The notes below the pieces were generated by a model that saw only the letters and a list, made by a program, of their open reading frames with translations, searched no databases and was not told the origin of the DNA. Shown here in pieces: positions 1 through 5,468 of a DNA stretch of 7,769 nucleotides (position 1 is the stretch's first letter; every line of letters begins with the position of its first letter). The position numbers were made by a program, and so were the translations under genes. This DNA comes from JBBSEX01 sp038239345 (GTDB lineage Bacteria; Acidobacteriota; Terriglobia; Bryobacterales; Bryobacteraceae): NCBI GenBank assembly GCA_038239345.1, contig JBBSEX010000096.1, positions 1 through 7,769 of the forward strand, in the 5' to 3' direction.

Positions 1-1565
1 AGGTAACGATCTTGACCTGGGCATTAGTGGGCAGATCGGTATCGAGAGCAGTGAGGACGGCTTCCATTTTCGCGCGCACCTTACCCACGAAGGCTTCCGC
101 CTCTCGCGGTTGATTGAGCGCCATGTAGTACTCCTCGCGCCTTAAGTCGAAGTCTTGCGGCAGGTCCTCGTCCGGGTTGCAGTAGCGGTGAGCTCCCTTG
201 GCCCAGATCTCCTTCGAGCGGACCTTCTCGCGCAAGGTCGTCAGAACGCACCATTCGTAGGAAATCCGGTTGATTGCCCCGGCTTGTACTTCATCCTCGA
301 CGAGTTCCCGCCAATCGTCGTTCACGACGCCGTCCAGCGGCACCCTCTCGTGCAAGGGAAACACGGTCGTCTTGCGGTCACGATATTTATAGAGCAGCGC
401 CAGAGCCTCGATCACCGGACGATGGCGGTCGTTATTCGACTGAAACGAAAGCACCTCCAGGAGAGCCGGCACGATGCGGCGGTAGTGATGGCTGTACGAG
501 GCACGGGTCACAACTTTTACCTGCCGCTCGTGCTGATTGACCATCTCGACCTCCTGGATCAGTTCCTCCAGAGTCTCTTCGCCCACCGCCGGATAGATCA
601 CATTCTTCACTGTTCCCTCCGGCTGCTCCTTCGCCGCCTTGGCCAGCTTGTAGAGAATCCGGGCTTTTCCGACAACCTTCCTGGCGAAGCGCAGAAGTTC
701 CTCTCCCACCTTCGCCTCGGCCCGCACCCCCACGCGGTGGGCGATGCGGATCAGCAACTCGATCAAATTGTCGGTGATCTCGCGCTCCCGCTGCCAACAC
801 AATGCGGCCAGAAGCGTGTAGCGGATTTCCGGAGGGTGACGACGCAACTCGCGTGGCGGTTCGCTCCCCGCGCGTTGCCGATAATGCGTCACGAGCTTGG
901 GCGGCGCGGCGCGAAAGAGAGTTTCAGGAAGTTCCAGTGCGCGCAGTTGGCGGAGTTTGGCGATCTCTTCAAGCACCGTCTCCACCTTCACTGAACCGGC
1001 GTCGTCTTTTACGCTGGAAAGCTCGGAACGGACGGGAAAGAGGGGTATCTGGTCGGCGTCGGCGATCTGGGCCGGAAGATCGATCAGCGCATCCAAAGCG
1101 TGACGAGTGGCTTGGGAGAGTTGGGTGGCGGCCTCGGCGACCATGCGTTGCTCACGTGCGGCAACCGCCTGCCGCAGCAGACGGCGCAGCCGCTCGGTTG
1201 GCGGAGGCTCCATGCGCCGGTTCCGCAAGTATCCATAGGCCGCGATCTTGAAGGCCCTCAGCATGAAAGAGTTTGAAGCTACAGTGCTCCCGGATCTGAG
1301 CGCGTTGATGACGCTGCGTTCTCTCGTTCCATTCTTCCTCCCAGTAAGCTTCCGCGGACGCGCCTGTCTGATTCGACAGGTGGGTCACGATGGCGGCGGA
1401 GACATCATCGCGGCGATCTGGAAAGCGGCCGTCGAACTGAAACGACTTGAGCAGGACGGCGAATCCAAGCCGGGTTGCACCTGTCTTGTTGCCCAGCAGA
1501 TTGCGCTCCTCCGCCGAGAGTGTCCAGTAGCGATCGAGTTCTTCGGGATGCCAGTCCTGCTTCAT
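1..1565 (-). pseudogene. tnpA: Tn3-family transposase, N-terminal half, frameshifted and running off the left edge
   Basis: TnpA of Tn3-family elements binds the terminal inverted repeats and carries out replicative transposition. The start ATG is at 1565-1563. The first fragment (1565 to about 1275) has the N-terminal signature of the family: a WTLSAEERNLL segment, then NKTGATRLGFAVLLK, then a RAQIRE motif. This frame stops at 1152-1154. From about 1249 leftward a second minus-strand frame is open without a stop to base 1, and it continues the same protein: a RRMEPPPTER segment, an IAKLRQLRALELP helix, PPRELRRHPPEIRYTLLAA, a SNNDRHRPVIEAL motif, and NPDEDLP followed by RREEYY. Compared with the family, roughly 20 residues are missing between RAQIREHCSF and the region before RRMEPP, and the frame changes there. 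The family is usually near 1000 residues, so the catalytic DDE residues would lie outside the window. Divergent tnpR and a short gap between the two are the usual Tn3 arrangement. Family assignment is firm. The frameshift could be an assembly error, but the missing residues argue for real decay. Confidence 0.9.
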
Positions 1566-1717
1566 GGTCTATCAAAAAAGCATTCGGAATTACGATCTTC
1601 GCTCCCCCAGCAGAACATCCAGGTCAGCCCCTGAGGACAGGATGAATAGCCAATTGAGAGACAGCCAAATAACATCCGGTCTCTATCCTCTTGGCCATGT
1701 GGTTTAGAGTTGGTCAA
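1566..1717. other. Intergenic region between divergent tnpA and tnpR; expected resolution (res) site
   Basis: In Tn3-type elements with divergent tnpA and tnpR, the resolvase binds a res site of about 120 bp between the genes. There it resolves cointegrates and represses both promoters. This gap has the right size and place. Visible structure: AGCCAA occurs twice in direct orientation (1648-1653 and 1663-1668), its inverted relative TTGGCCA lies at 1691-1697, and a dyad spans 1711-1740. Individual resolvase subsites cannot be defined by eye. The assignment rests on position and family knowledge more than on recognised subsites. Confidence 0.5.
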
Positions 1718-1740
1718 ATGAAGTACACCTCATCTGACCA
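1711..1740. promoter_or_regulatory. Inverted repeat overlapping the tnpR start; candidate resolvase binding subsite
   Basis: The arms TGGTCAAATGA (1711-1721) and TCATCTGACCA (1730-1740) are inverted copies with one mismatch, separated by 8 bases. The ATG at 1718 lies inside the left arm. Resolvase subsites in Tn3-type res sites are imperfect inverted repeats of about this overall length, so this may be the subsite nearest tnpR and also an autoregulatory operator. That function is inferred. Confidence 0.4.
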
Positions 1741-2381
1741 TGCTTCGATCAAAGTCGCCCGCGTCTACCTGCGCGTCTCCACCGACGAGCAGGACCTGAC
1801 CCGCCAGACGGAGATCAAGCGAAGCGCGCGAGCCGCCGGTTACTACATCGCTGGGGTTTACCGCGAGAAGGCGTCGGGCGCACGCGCGGACCGGCCCGAA
1901 TTGCTACGCATGATCGCGGACCTGCAGCCCGGCGAAGTTGTGGTCGCCGAGAAGATCGACCGCATCAGTCGGCTTCCCCTCGCAGAAGCCGAACAACTCG
2001 GTTGCCTCGATCCGAAGCAAGGGCGCAAAGCTCGCCGTGCCGGGCCTGGTGGATCTCTCCGACTTTGCCGCCGGAACTGACGGCGTGGCGAGGATCGTTT
2101 TGGAGTCGATACAGGAACTGCTCCTGAAGCTAGCTCTCCAGATGGCCCGCGACGACTATGAAATCCGCTGTGAAAGGCAGCGCCAAGGCGTCCAACTTGC
2201 CAAAGCGGCGGGAAAATACGCCGGCCGCGCTCCGGATACCGCAACTCACAAACAAATCGTCGCGCTACGCGCCGCTGGTTACACTATCCACAAAACAGCG
2301 GCCTTGACCGCCTGTAGCCCTAGCCAGGTCAAGCGCATTTGGGCAATCCACGTTCACGCCCAGCCCAAAGCCATCCACTGA
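1718..2381 (+). pseudogene. tnpR: Tn3-family serine resolvase, broken by a one-base frameshift
   Basis: Resolvases of this type cut and rejoin res sites to separate cointegrates left by TnpA. The N-terminal catalytic domain is clear: KVARVYLRVSTDEQD contains the nucleophilic serine (residue 21 from ATG 1718). It is followed by YREKASGARADRPELLRMI and EKIDRISR, the usual catalytic arginine region. The frame reads EAEQL up to 1999 and then goes out of register. One base later (from 2001) the family sequence resumes as VASIRSKGAKLAVPGLVDL and runs through the KLALQMARDDYE helix to a C-terminal helix-turn-helix (AALTACSPSQVKRIW), ending at 2379-2381. A single extra base near 2000 therefore explains the break. 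Possible starts are TTG 1691, ATG 1697 and ATG 1718. I prefer 1718 because only it begins close to the conserved domain, though no ribosome binding site decides it. Sequencing error cannot be excluded. Confidence 0.9.
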
Positions 2382-2386
2382 ACAGC

Positions 2387-2424
2387 TACCTTGCCGTTTT
2401 TTCCGCCTTCGCTAGATTAAGGCC
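2387..2424 (-). repeat. Possible Tn3 terminal inverted repeat just after tnpR
   Basis: Read on the minus strand from 2424, this stretch of 38 bases begins GGCC and ends in a GGAAAAAACGGCAAGGTA segment. Tn3-family ends are about 38 bp, start with GGGG and carry an internal GAAAA-rich block, so length and interior fit but the outermost bases do not. It begins 5 bases after the tnpR stop, where an end is expected. The partner repeat lies beyond the left edge, so it cannot be confirmed here. Confidence 0.35.
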
Positions 2425-2465
2425 TACTCTAGTGAACGCTCAGCTTTGCGATACTATTCGCAAGC

Positions 2466-2470
2466 GAGGT
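2466..2470 (+). promoter_or_regulatory. Ribosome binding site that sets the avidin-like gene start
   Basis: GAGGT lies 8 bases before the ATG at 2479, an ideal spacing. This decides for ATG 2479 over the longer reading from TTG 2446, which would add 11 residues lacking any family match. Confidence 0.75.
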
Positions 2471-2478
2471 GCTTGAAT

Positions 2479-2919
2479 ATGGCGGTGACAGGAATCTGGC
2501 TGAACGAACTCAATTCCGTGATGCTTCTGATTGAGGATGCGCATCATGGTCTCACAGGCAAGTACCGATCAATTGTCGGACGAGATCCGCACGTTCGTGA
2601 CTTGGCAGGCCGTACGAATTATCTGGATGGAAATAAACAGATGGTCGGGTTTGCTGTGTGCTTTGAAATCGCAAATCCCGGACCGGGCAGCGGTCATACA
2701 TCGATTTGCACATGGTCGGGTTGGTACAAGTCCTCCGGTGGCAAGGACGAGATCGACACGCACTGGCTTCTTACAGTGAATGAACTCGATCCGAAAGACG
2801 AGTGGGGGAGTCATCTGATAGGTGAGGACACGTTCGTAAAAGCTTTAGACGAACCTCGTGAAGACGTCCTCACAAACGATCAGGCGTTGAAAGAGTTGCA
2901 CCAGAAATTGAACAGTTGA
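2479..2919 (+). CDS. Streptavidin/avidin-family biotin-binding protein
   Basis: The 146-residue product is a single avidin domain (residues about 4-121) with a charged C-terminal tail (about 122-146). Avidins form eight-stranded barrels, usually dimers or tetramers, that hold biotin very tightly. Matching streptavidin by eye, the pocket is nearly complete: N9, L11, S13 (N23, L25, S27), Y29, S31, V33 (Y43, S45, V47), S75 (S88), W79 (W92), W96 (W108), L98 (L110), W109 (W120) and D117 (D128). Differences: F62 replaces W79, C77 replaces T90, and R35 stands at the N49 position of the lid loop. The domain begins almost at the start codon, with no room for a signal peptide, unlike secreted streptavidin, so a cytoplasmic location is likely unless it is released by lysis. 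The tail after the last strand is predicted helical and polar. It lies outside the probable Tn3 end and precedes a GH19-type gene on the same strand. Family assignment is strong; tight biotin binding is inferred. Confidence 0.93.
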   Translation: MAVTGIWLNELNSVMLLIEDAHHGLTGKYRSIVGRDPHVRDLAGRTNYLDGNKQMVGFAVCFEIANPGPGSGHTSICTWSGWYKSSGGKDEIDTHWLLTVNELDPKDEWGSHLIGEDTFVKALDEPREDVLTNDQALKELHQKLNS

Positions 2920-2997
2920 GAACCGTGCGGAGGGCCGGGCTACTTCCGACTTGCTGTGACTGAAACTTTGTAGCGACAACGCAGTCGGCCTGGAATC

Positions 2998-3090
2998 ATG
3001 AGAGCGAAGGATATGTCGAGACAAAGGCGGCACCGTAAGAACAGGTTCGCTCGTGAGGGCTGCGGCAAAGCGATGGAAGCAGCTTGGTAG
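2998..3090 (+). CDS. Possible 30-residue basic peptide upstream of the GH19-type gene
   Basis: ATG 2998 opens a short frame ending at TAG 3088-3090. Its stop overlaps the start region of the GH19-type gene (TTG 3084). The product is strongly basic at its N-terminal half (MRAKDMSRQRRHRKNRF). There is no good ribosome binding site and no family I recognise. It could be a leader whose translation is coupled to the next gene, or a chance frame. Low confidence. Confidence 0.15.
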   Translation: MRAKDMSRQRRHRKNRFAREGCGKAMEAAW

Positions 3091-3956
3091 CGGAGCTAAA
3101 AGTTCCGGTTCGCTGGTCTCCTGGGTCTTGGCAAGCTTTCGCCTTTGTCCTCGCTGCGGTCTTTGTGGCAAAGGTGGCCGCAGAGAAACCACGCTCCGAC
3201 CTCACCAACCTGACAACCGAACAGGTTGCTGGTCTGTTTCCCAAGCGCGCCCAGGCGAACGTGGCGCAAAACTGGCCGAAGGTGCGTAAGGCGCTCCAGA
3301 CATACGGCGTGTACGCCAACCGGAACTTGGTTCTGTATGCCATCGCTACTATACGGGCCGAAACCGGCGTGTTTTCACCAGCTCCCGAAGCGGCCAGCAA
3401 GTATTCGAAAACGATCGACAAGGCAGGTTATGCCGGGATCCAAGATAAGGGCACGGAACGGCCCTTCGGTAGCTATGACTCGACCATCAAATTCGGCAAG
3501 GATGGAAAGCCGATCATCAATAAGCATCTGGGAAACCGGCTGTATACGGGTAAAGACGAGGAACTGATGCGGTCACGGCATGGAGACCCGCCTCGCGACG
3601 ACTTTAACGATGGAGAGCGGTATCGGGGCCGTGGCTTCGTGCAACTCACCGGGCGTTACAACTATCAGCAGATGCAAAAGCGCCTAGAAGGTCGCTCGAA
3701 GGTCGATCTGGTCGAGCATCCGGAGACGGCGGCGGATGCAGACACAGCCGCCGGAATTTTGGCGTGCCTGATTCAATTGCATCGCGAGGAAATCGAGACG
3801 GCGATGAGCCTGAGACAATTTACGCGCGCGCGCAAGGTGGTTAACAGCGCCGGGCTGAACATGACGGAATTTCTGGCGGTGATAAATGGCTTCGAAGGTC
3901 GTCCGCAGCCGTCGGCCCAGCCCAGAGCACAACCTGCTCCCAAAACAGTTCAGTAA
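3084..3956 (+). CDS. GH19-type (chitinase/endolysin-like) hydrolase with N-terminal hydrophobic segment
   Basis: The 290-residue product has a hydrophobic stretch at about 15-33 (a signal peptide or membrane anchor), then a lysozyme-like GH19 domain at about 60-270. Family features seen: a helix with IRAETGVF, where E93 sits at the position of the general-acid glutamate of GH19 enzymes; an ERYRGRGFVQLTGRYNY segment (178-194), the hallmark substrate-cleft motif; and an AGLNMTEFLAVINGF segment near the C-terminus. The tail is rich in proline, glutamine and alanine. GH19 enzymes cut beta-1,4 links in chitin, and many bacterial and phage members act on peptidoglycan, so the substrate is either. 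The start is uncertain: TTG 3084 is the first in-frame start after the stop at 3054-3056 and has a GGAAG only 4 bases upstream. No other good start precedes the hydrophobic segment. It lies 164 bases after the avidin-like gene, same strand. Assignment to the superfamily is solid; target and export are inferred. Confidence 0.85.
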   Translation: MVAELKVPVRWSPGSWQAFAFVLAAVFVAKVAAEKPRSDLTNLTTEQVAGLFPKRAQANVAQNWPKVRKALQTYGVYANRNLVLYAIATIRAETGVFSPAPEAASKYSKTIDKAGYAGIQDKGTERPFGSYDSTIKFGKDGKPIINKHLGNRLYTGKDEELMRSRHGDPPRDDFNDGERYRGRGFVQLTGRYNYQQMQKRLEGRSKVDLVEHPETAADADTAAGILACLIQLHREEIETAMSLRQFTRARKVVNSAGLNMTEFLAVINGFEGRPQPSAQPRAQPAPKTVQ

Positions 3957-4052
3957 ATTGGGTGGCATTATTCTCACCTGCTGCCCAGTTGGTTAGGGCG
4001 TGATCACCTTTTCCCCTCGGATGCAGGACTCCCGCAGTGAGCGACATCGGCT
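3957..4052. other. Gap between two converging genes
   Basis: Short space between the ends of the GH19-type gene (plus strand) and the small minus-strand gene. I see no strong hairpin followed by a T-run here, so no terminator is called. Confidence 0.6.
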
Positions 4053-4262
4053 TTAGCTTGGTCGAAGTTTCTTAATTTCTTTTGCAATTGCCTTCAGTCC
4101 GACCTTGCCGGTTACCTCGCGCATGGTGCCAACCGTCGCGAGTGGTGAGAACTCCGGGATCGGTTTGGGCAAATTTTTGTTCACGGCGTCACTGCGTTTT
4201 CGGTCGATCCGTCCGTTAAGGTCCTCGTGTCTACCGTCTAGTCCAGTTTTCCCTGTAGGCAT
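4053..4262 (-). CDS. Small basic protein of unknown function (69 residues)
   Basis: ATG 4262-4260 is preceded at 8 bases by GAGGAG on the minus strand (4276-4271), a textbook ribosome binding site. This is the main reason to believe the gene and to choose this start over an upstream ATG at 4295. The product begins MPTGKTGLDGRHEDLNGRI, has many lysines and arginines, a proline-rich centre (LPKPIPEFSP) and a probable helical end (GLKAIAKEIKKL). The opening TG..GRH.D..G.I pattern reminds me of small uncharacterised bacterial proteins that start in the same way, but I cannot name a family. No signal peptide or membrane segment is present. It is convergent with the GH19-type gene and divergent from the recombinase. 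A small DNA-binding or accessory role for the element is possible but unsupported. Confidence 0.65.
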   Translation of the reverse strand: MPTGKTGLDGRHEDLNGRIDRKRSDAVNKNLPKPIPEFSPLATVGTMREVTGKVGLKAIAKEIKKLRPS

Positions 4263-4270
4263 CGCCAAAT

Positions 4271-4276
4271 CTCCTC
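4271..4276 (-). promoter_or_regulatory. Ribosome binding site of the small minus-strand gene
   Basis: GAGGAG on the minus strand, 8 bases before ATG 4262. A TGGTATACT sequence just upstream (minus strand, 4290-4282) resembles an extended -10 element, but lies so close that the leader would be only about a dozen bases. No matching -35 is evident. Confidence 0.7.
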
Positions 4277-4362
4277 TAATCAGTATACCATACACCCAAT
4301 ATGTAGTGGGTTAGGTAAGCATACGGCCTACAAATAGACTTTTTGACACTAAATCAGGCGAA

Positions 4363-4410
4363 CTGGATCGCGATAATTAGAACTGTATCACGATCCAGAA
4401 TCCTGATACA
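4363..4410. repeat. Dyad with a third half-site before the tyrosine recombinase; candidate core recombination site
   Basis: CTGGATCGCGATA (4363-4375) and TATCACGATCCAG (4386-4398) form a 13-base inverted repeat with one mismatch around a 10-base spacer. Overlapping it, TGTATCA (4384-4390) and TGATACA (4404-4410) are perfect inverted 7-mers. The right part (AATCCTGATACA, ending 4410) matches the inner part of the second arm read in reverse (GATCGTGATACA) at 10 of 12 positions, so three related half-sites are present. It lies 8 bases before the recombinase ATG. Tyrosine recombinase core sites are paired inverted arms of 11-13 bp around a short spacer, and some transposon recombinases (TnpI of Tn4430) have such a core plus accessory repeats beside their own gene. 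A repressor operator is the main alternative. Confidence 0.5.
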
Positions 4411-4418
4411 CTCGGCCC

Positions 4419-5393
4419 ATGGCTCTCGTCCGCCACGCCAGCTTCTGCCAAGCCGTCCTCGATGCCGACTGGCTCCCCACTCTCGCCGAGCAGGCCCAGA
4501 AGTACGTGGATGCCTCGAAATCGGAAAACACCCGGCGGGCGTACCGCGCCGACTGGGCGGACTTCACCGGCTGGTGCCGGGCGAAGGCGCTCGACTGGTT
4601 GCCATCCGATCCCGCCAGTCTCATCCTCTACTTGACCGAACTCTCGGGGAAGGCGAAAGTCGCTACACTCACGCGACGGCTTTCGGCGATCAGCCAGGCG
4701 CACCAGCTCGCCGGGCATCCCTCGCCCACGCAGGATGCGCGCGTCCGCACGGTCATGGCCGGCATTCGGCGCACAAAAGGCACGGCTCCGGAAGCCAAAA
4801 GGCCGGTGCAGGTGTCGGAACTAAAAACCATTCTGGAGAGTTTGCCGGCGTCTTTACTGGGGACGCGCGATCGCGCTCTGCTGCTTCTCGGTTTCAGCGG
4901 CGCCTTCCGGCGCTCCGAACTGGTCGCGCTGGACGTGGAGCACCTGACGGAAAACCGCGACGGAATCGTAGTGACCATTAGCCGAAGCAAAACGGATCAG
5001 GAAGGGCAGGGAAGGACAGTCGGGATTCCGTGTGGCCGGGAAGAAGCCACCTGCCCGGTGCGCGCGCTCGAACTCTGGCGCGCTGCGGGCCAGATCGAGA
5101 CCGGCGCTCTCTTCCGTGTCATGAACCGGCACGGGCAGGTGCTTCCGAAACGGCTTTCAGGCGAAGGGGTAGCACTCGTACTGAAGCGGTGGGTGGAACC
5201 GCTGGGATACGACCCGGCGGTCTTCGCCGCCCACAGTCTGCGATCTGGCCTGGCCACTTCCGCCGCCGCTGCAGGGAAATCCGAACGGGCCATCATGCAG
5301 CAGACCGGGCATAAGAGCGTGGCCATGGTGCGCCGATACATCCGCGAGGGCAATCTCTTCCGGGAGAATGCGGCCGAAGGGCTTGGATTATGA
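4419..5393 (+). CDS. Tyrosine recombinase/integrase (XerC/D-like)
   Basis: The 324-residue, apparently intact enzyme has a SAM-like N-terminal core-binding domain (about 20-115, with SENTRRAYRADWADFTGWC) and a C-terminal catalytic domain (about 130-318). All catalytic residues are visible: R164 in GAFRRSEL, K191 in SRSKTD, H272 and R275 in AHSLRSG, H298 in TGHKS, and the nucleophile Y307 in RRYIRE. It should cleave and rejoin DNA through a 3'-phosphotyrosine link without external energy. The length fits Xer-like and short island-type integrases, not the longer phage integrases with an arm-binding domain. ATG 4419 has no clear ribosome binding site, but it is the only start placing the full core-binding domain correctly. 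It faces the same way as the TIR-APAZ operon, with 75 bases between. The adjacent dyad suggests its own site. Whether it mobilises the defence genes or resolves element dimers is not shown. Confidence 0.95.
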   Translation: MALVRHASFCQAVLDADWLPTLAEQAQKYVDASKSENTRRAYRADWADFTGWCRAKALDWLPSDPASLILYLTELSGKAKVATLTRRLSAISQAHQLAGHPSPTQDARVRTVMAGIRRTKGTAPEAKRPVQVSELKTILESLPASLLGTRDRALLLLGFSGAFRRSELVALDVEHLTENRDGIVVTISRSKTDQEGQGRTVGIPCGREEATCPVRALELWRAAGQIETGALFRVMNRHGQVLPKRLSGEGVALVLKRWVEPLGYDPAVFAAHSLRSGLATSAAAAGKSERAIMQQTGHKSVAMVRRYIREGNLFRENAAEGLGL

Positions 5394-5401
5394 CCCTGGC
5401 A

Positions 5402-5442
5402 TTTTACGCCTCGCGCGAAAAGAGGGACTGGTCTGCGTAAAA
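5402..5442. repeat. Inverted repeat between recombinase and TIR-APAZ gene
   Basis: TTTTACGC (5402-5409) and GCGTAAAA (5435-5442) are perfect 8-base inverted copies with 25 bases between. It follows the recombinase stop and ends in an A/T-rich arm, so it might act as a weak terminator, an operator for the defence operon or a second recombinase-related site. The long loop makes efficient intrinsic termination unlikely. Confidence 0.4.
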
Positions 5443-5468
5443 ACATCAGACAGCCGTCTCGGCCCAGA

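Larger units (their letters stand above)
4263..4418. other. Divergent intergenic region upstream of the recombinase
   Basis: AT-richer than its flanks. It holds the control region of the small minus-strand gene at its left and the recombinase dyad at its right. A TTGACA (4343-4348) and a GATAAT (4372-4377) occur on the plus strand, but 23 bases apart, too far for a standard sigma-70 promoter, so I call no promoter. Confidence 0.6.

Noticed and set aside
432..800. Minus-strand open frame rich in glycine and arginine
   Set aside because: It is in a different register from the tnpA coding frame covering the same bases, and its low-complexity composition is typical of a shadow in high-GC DNA.
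155..994. Long plus-strand open frame (279 codons)
   Set aside because: It lies antisense to the second tnpA frame, which reads continuously as Tn3 transposase. The plus-strand product resembles no family.
1248..1634. Plus-strand open frame over the tnpA start
   Set aside because: Antisense to the conserved NKTGATRLGFAVLLK region of tnpA; no family match and no ribosome binding site.
2996..3421. Minus-strand open frame of 141 codons
   Set aside because: Overlaps the GH19-type gene, which has clear domain motifs on the plus strand.
4105..4314. Plus-strand open frame opposite the small gene
   Set aside because: The minus-strand reading has a textbook ribosome binding site and a sensible protein; the plus-strand one has neither.
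4343..4981. Plus-strand open frame of 212 codons overlapping the recombinase
   Set aside because: The recombinase frame carries all catalytic residues; this one is an arginine-rich shadow.
4997..5446. Minus-strand open frame antisense to the recombinase
   Set aside because: Antisense to the conserved catalytic domain, with no recognisable product.
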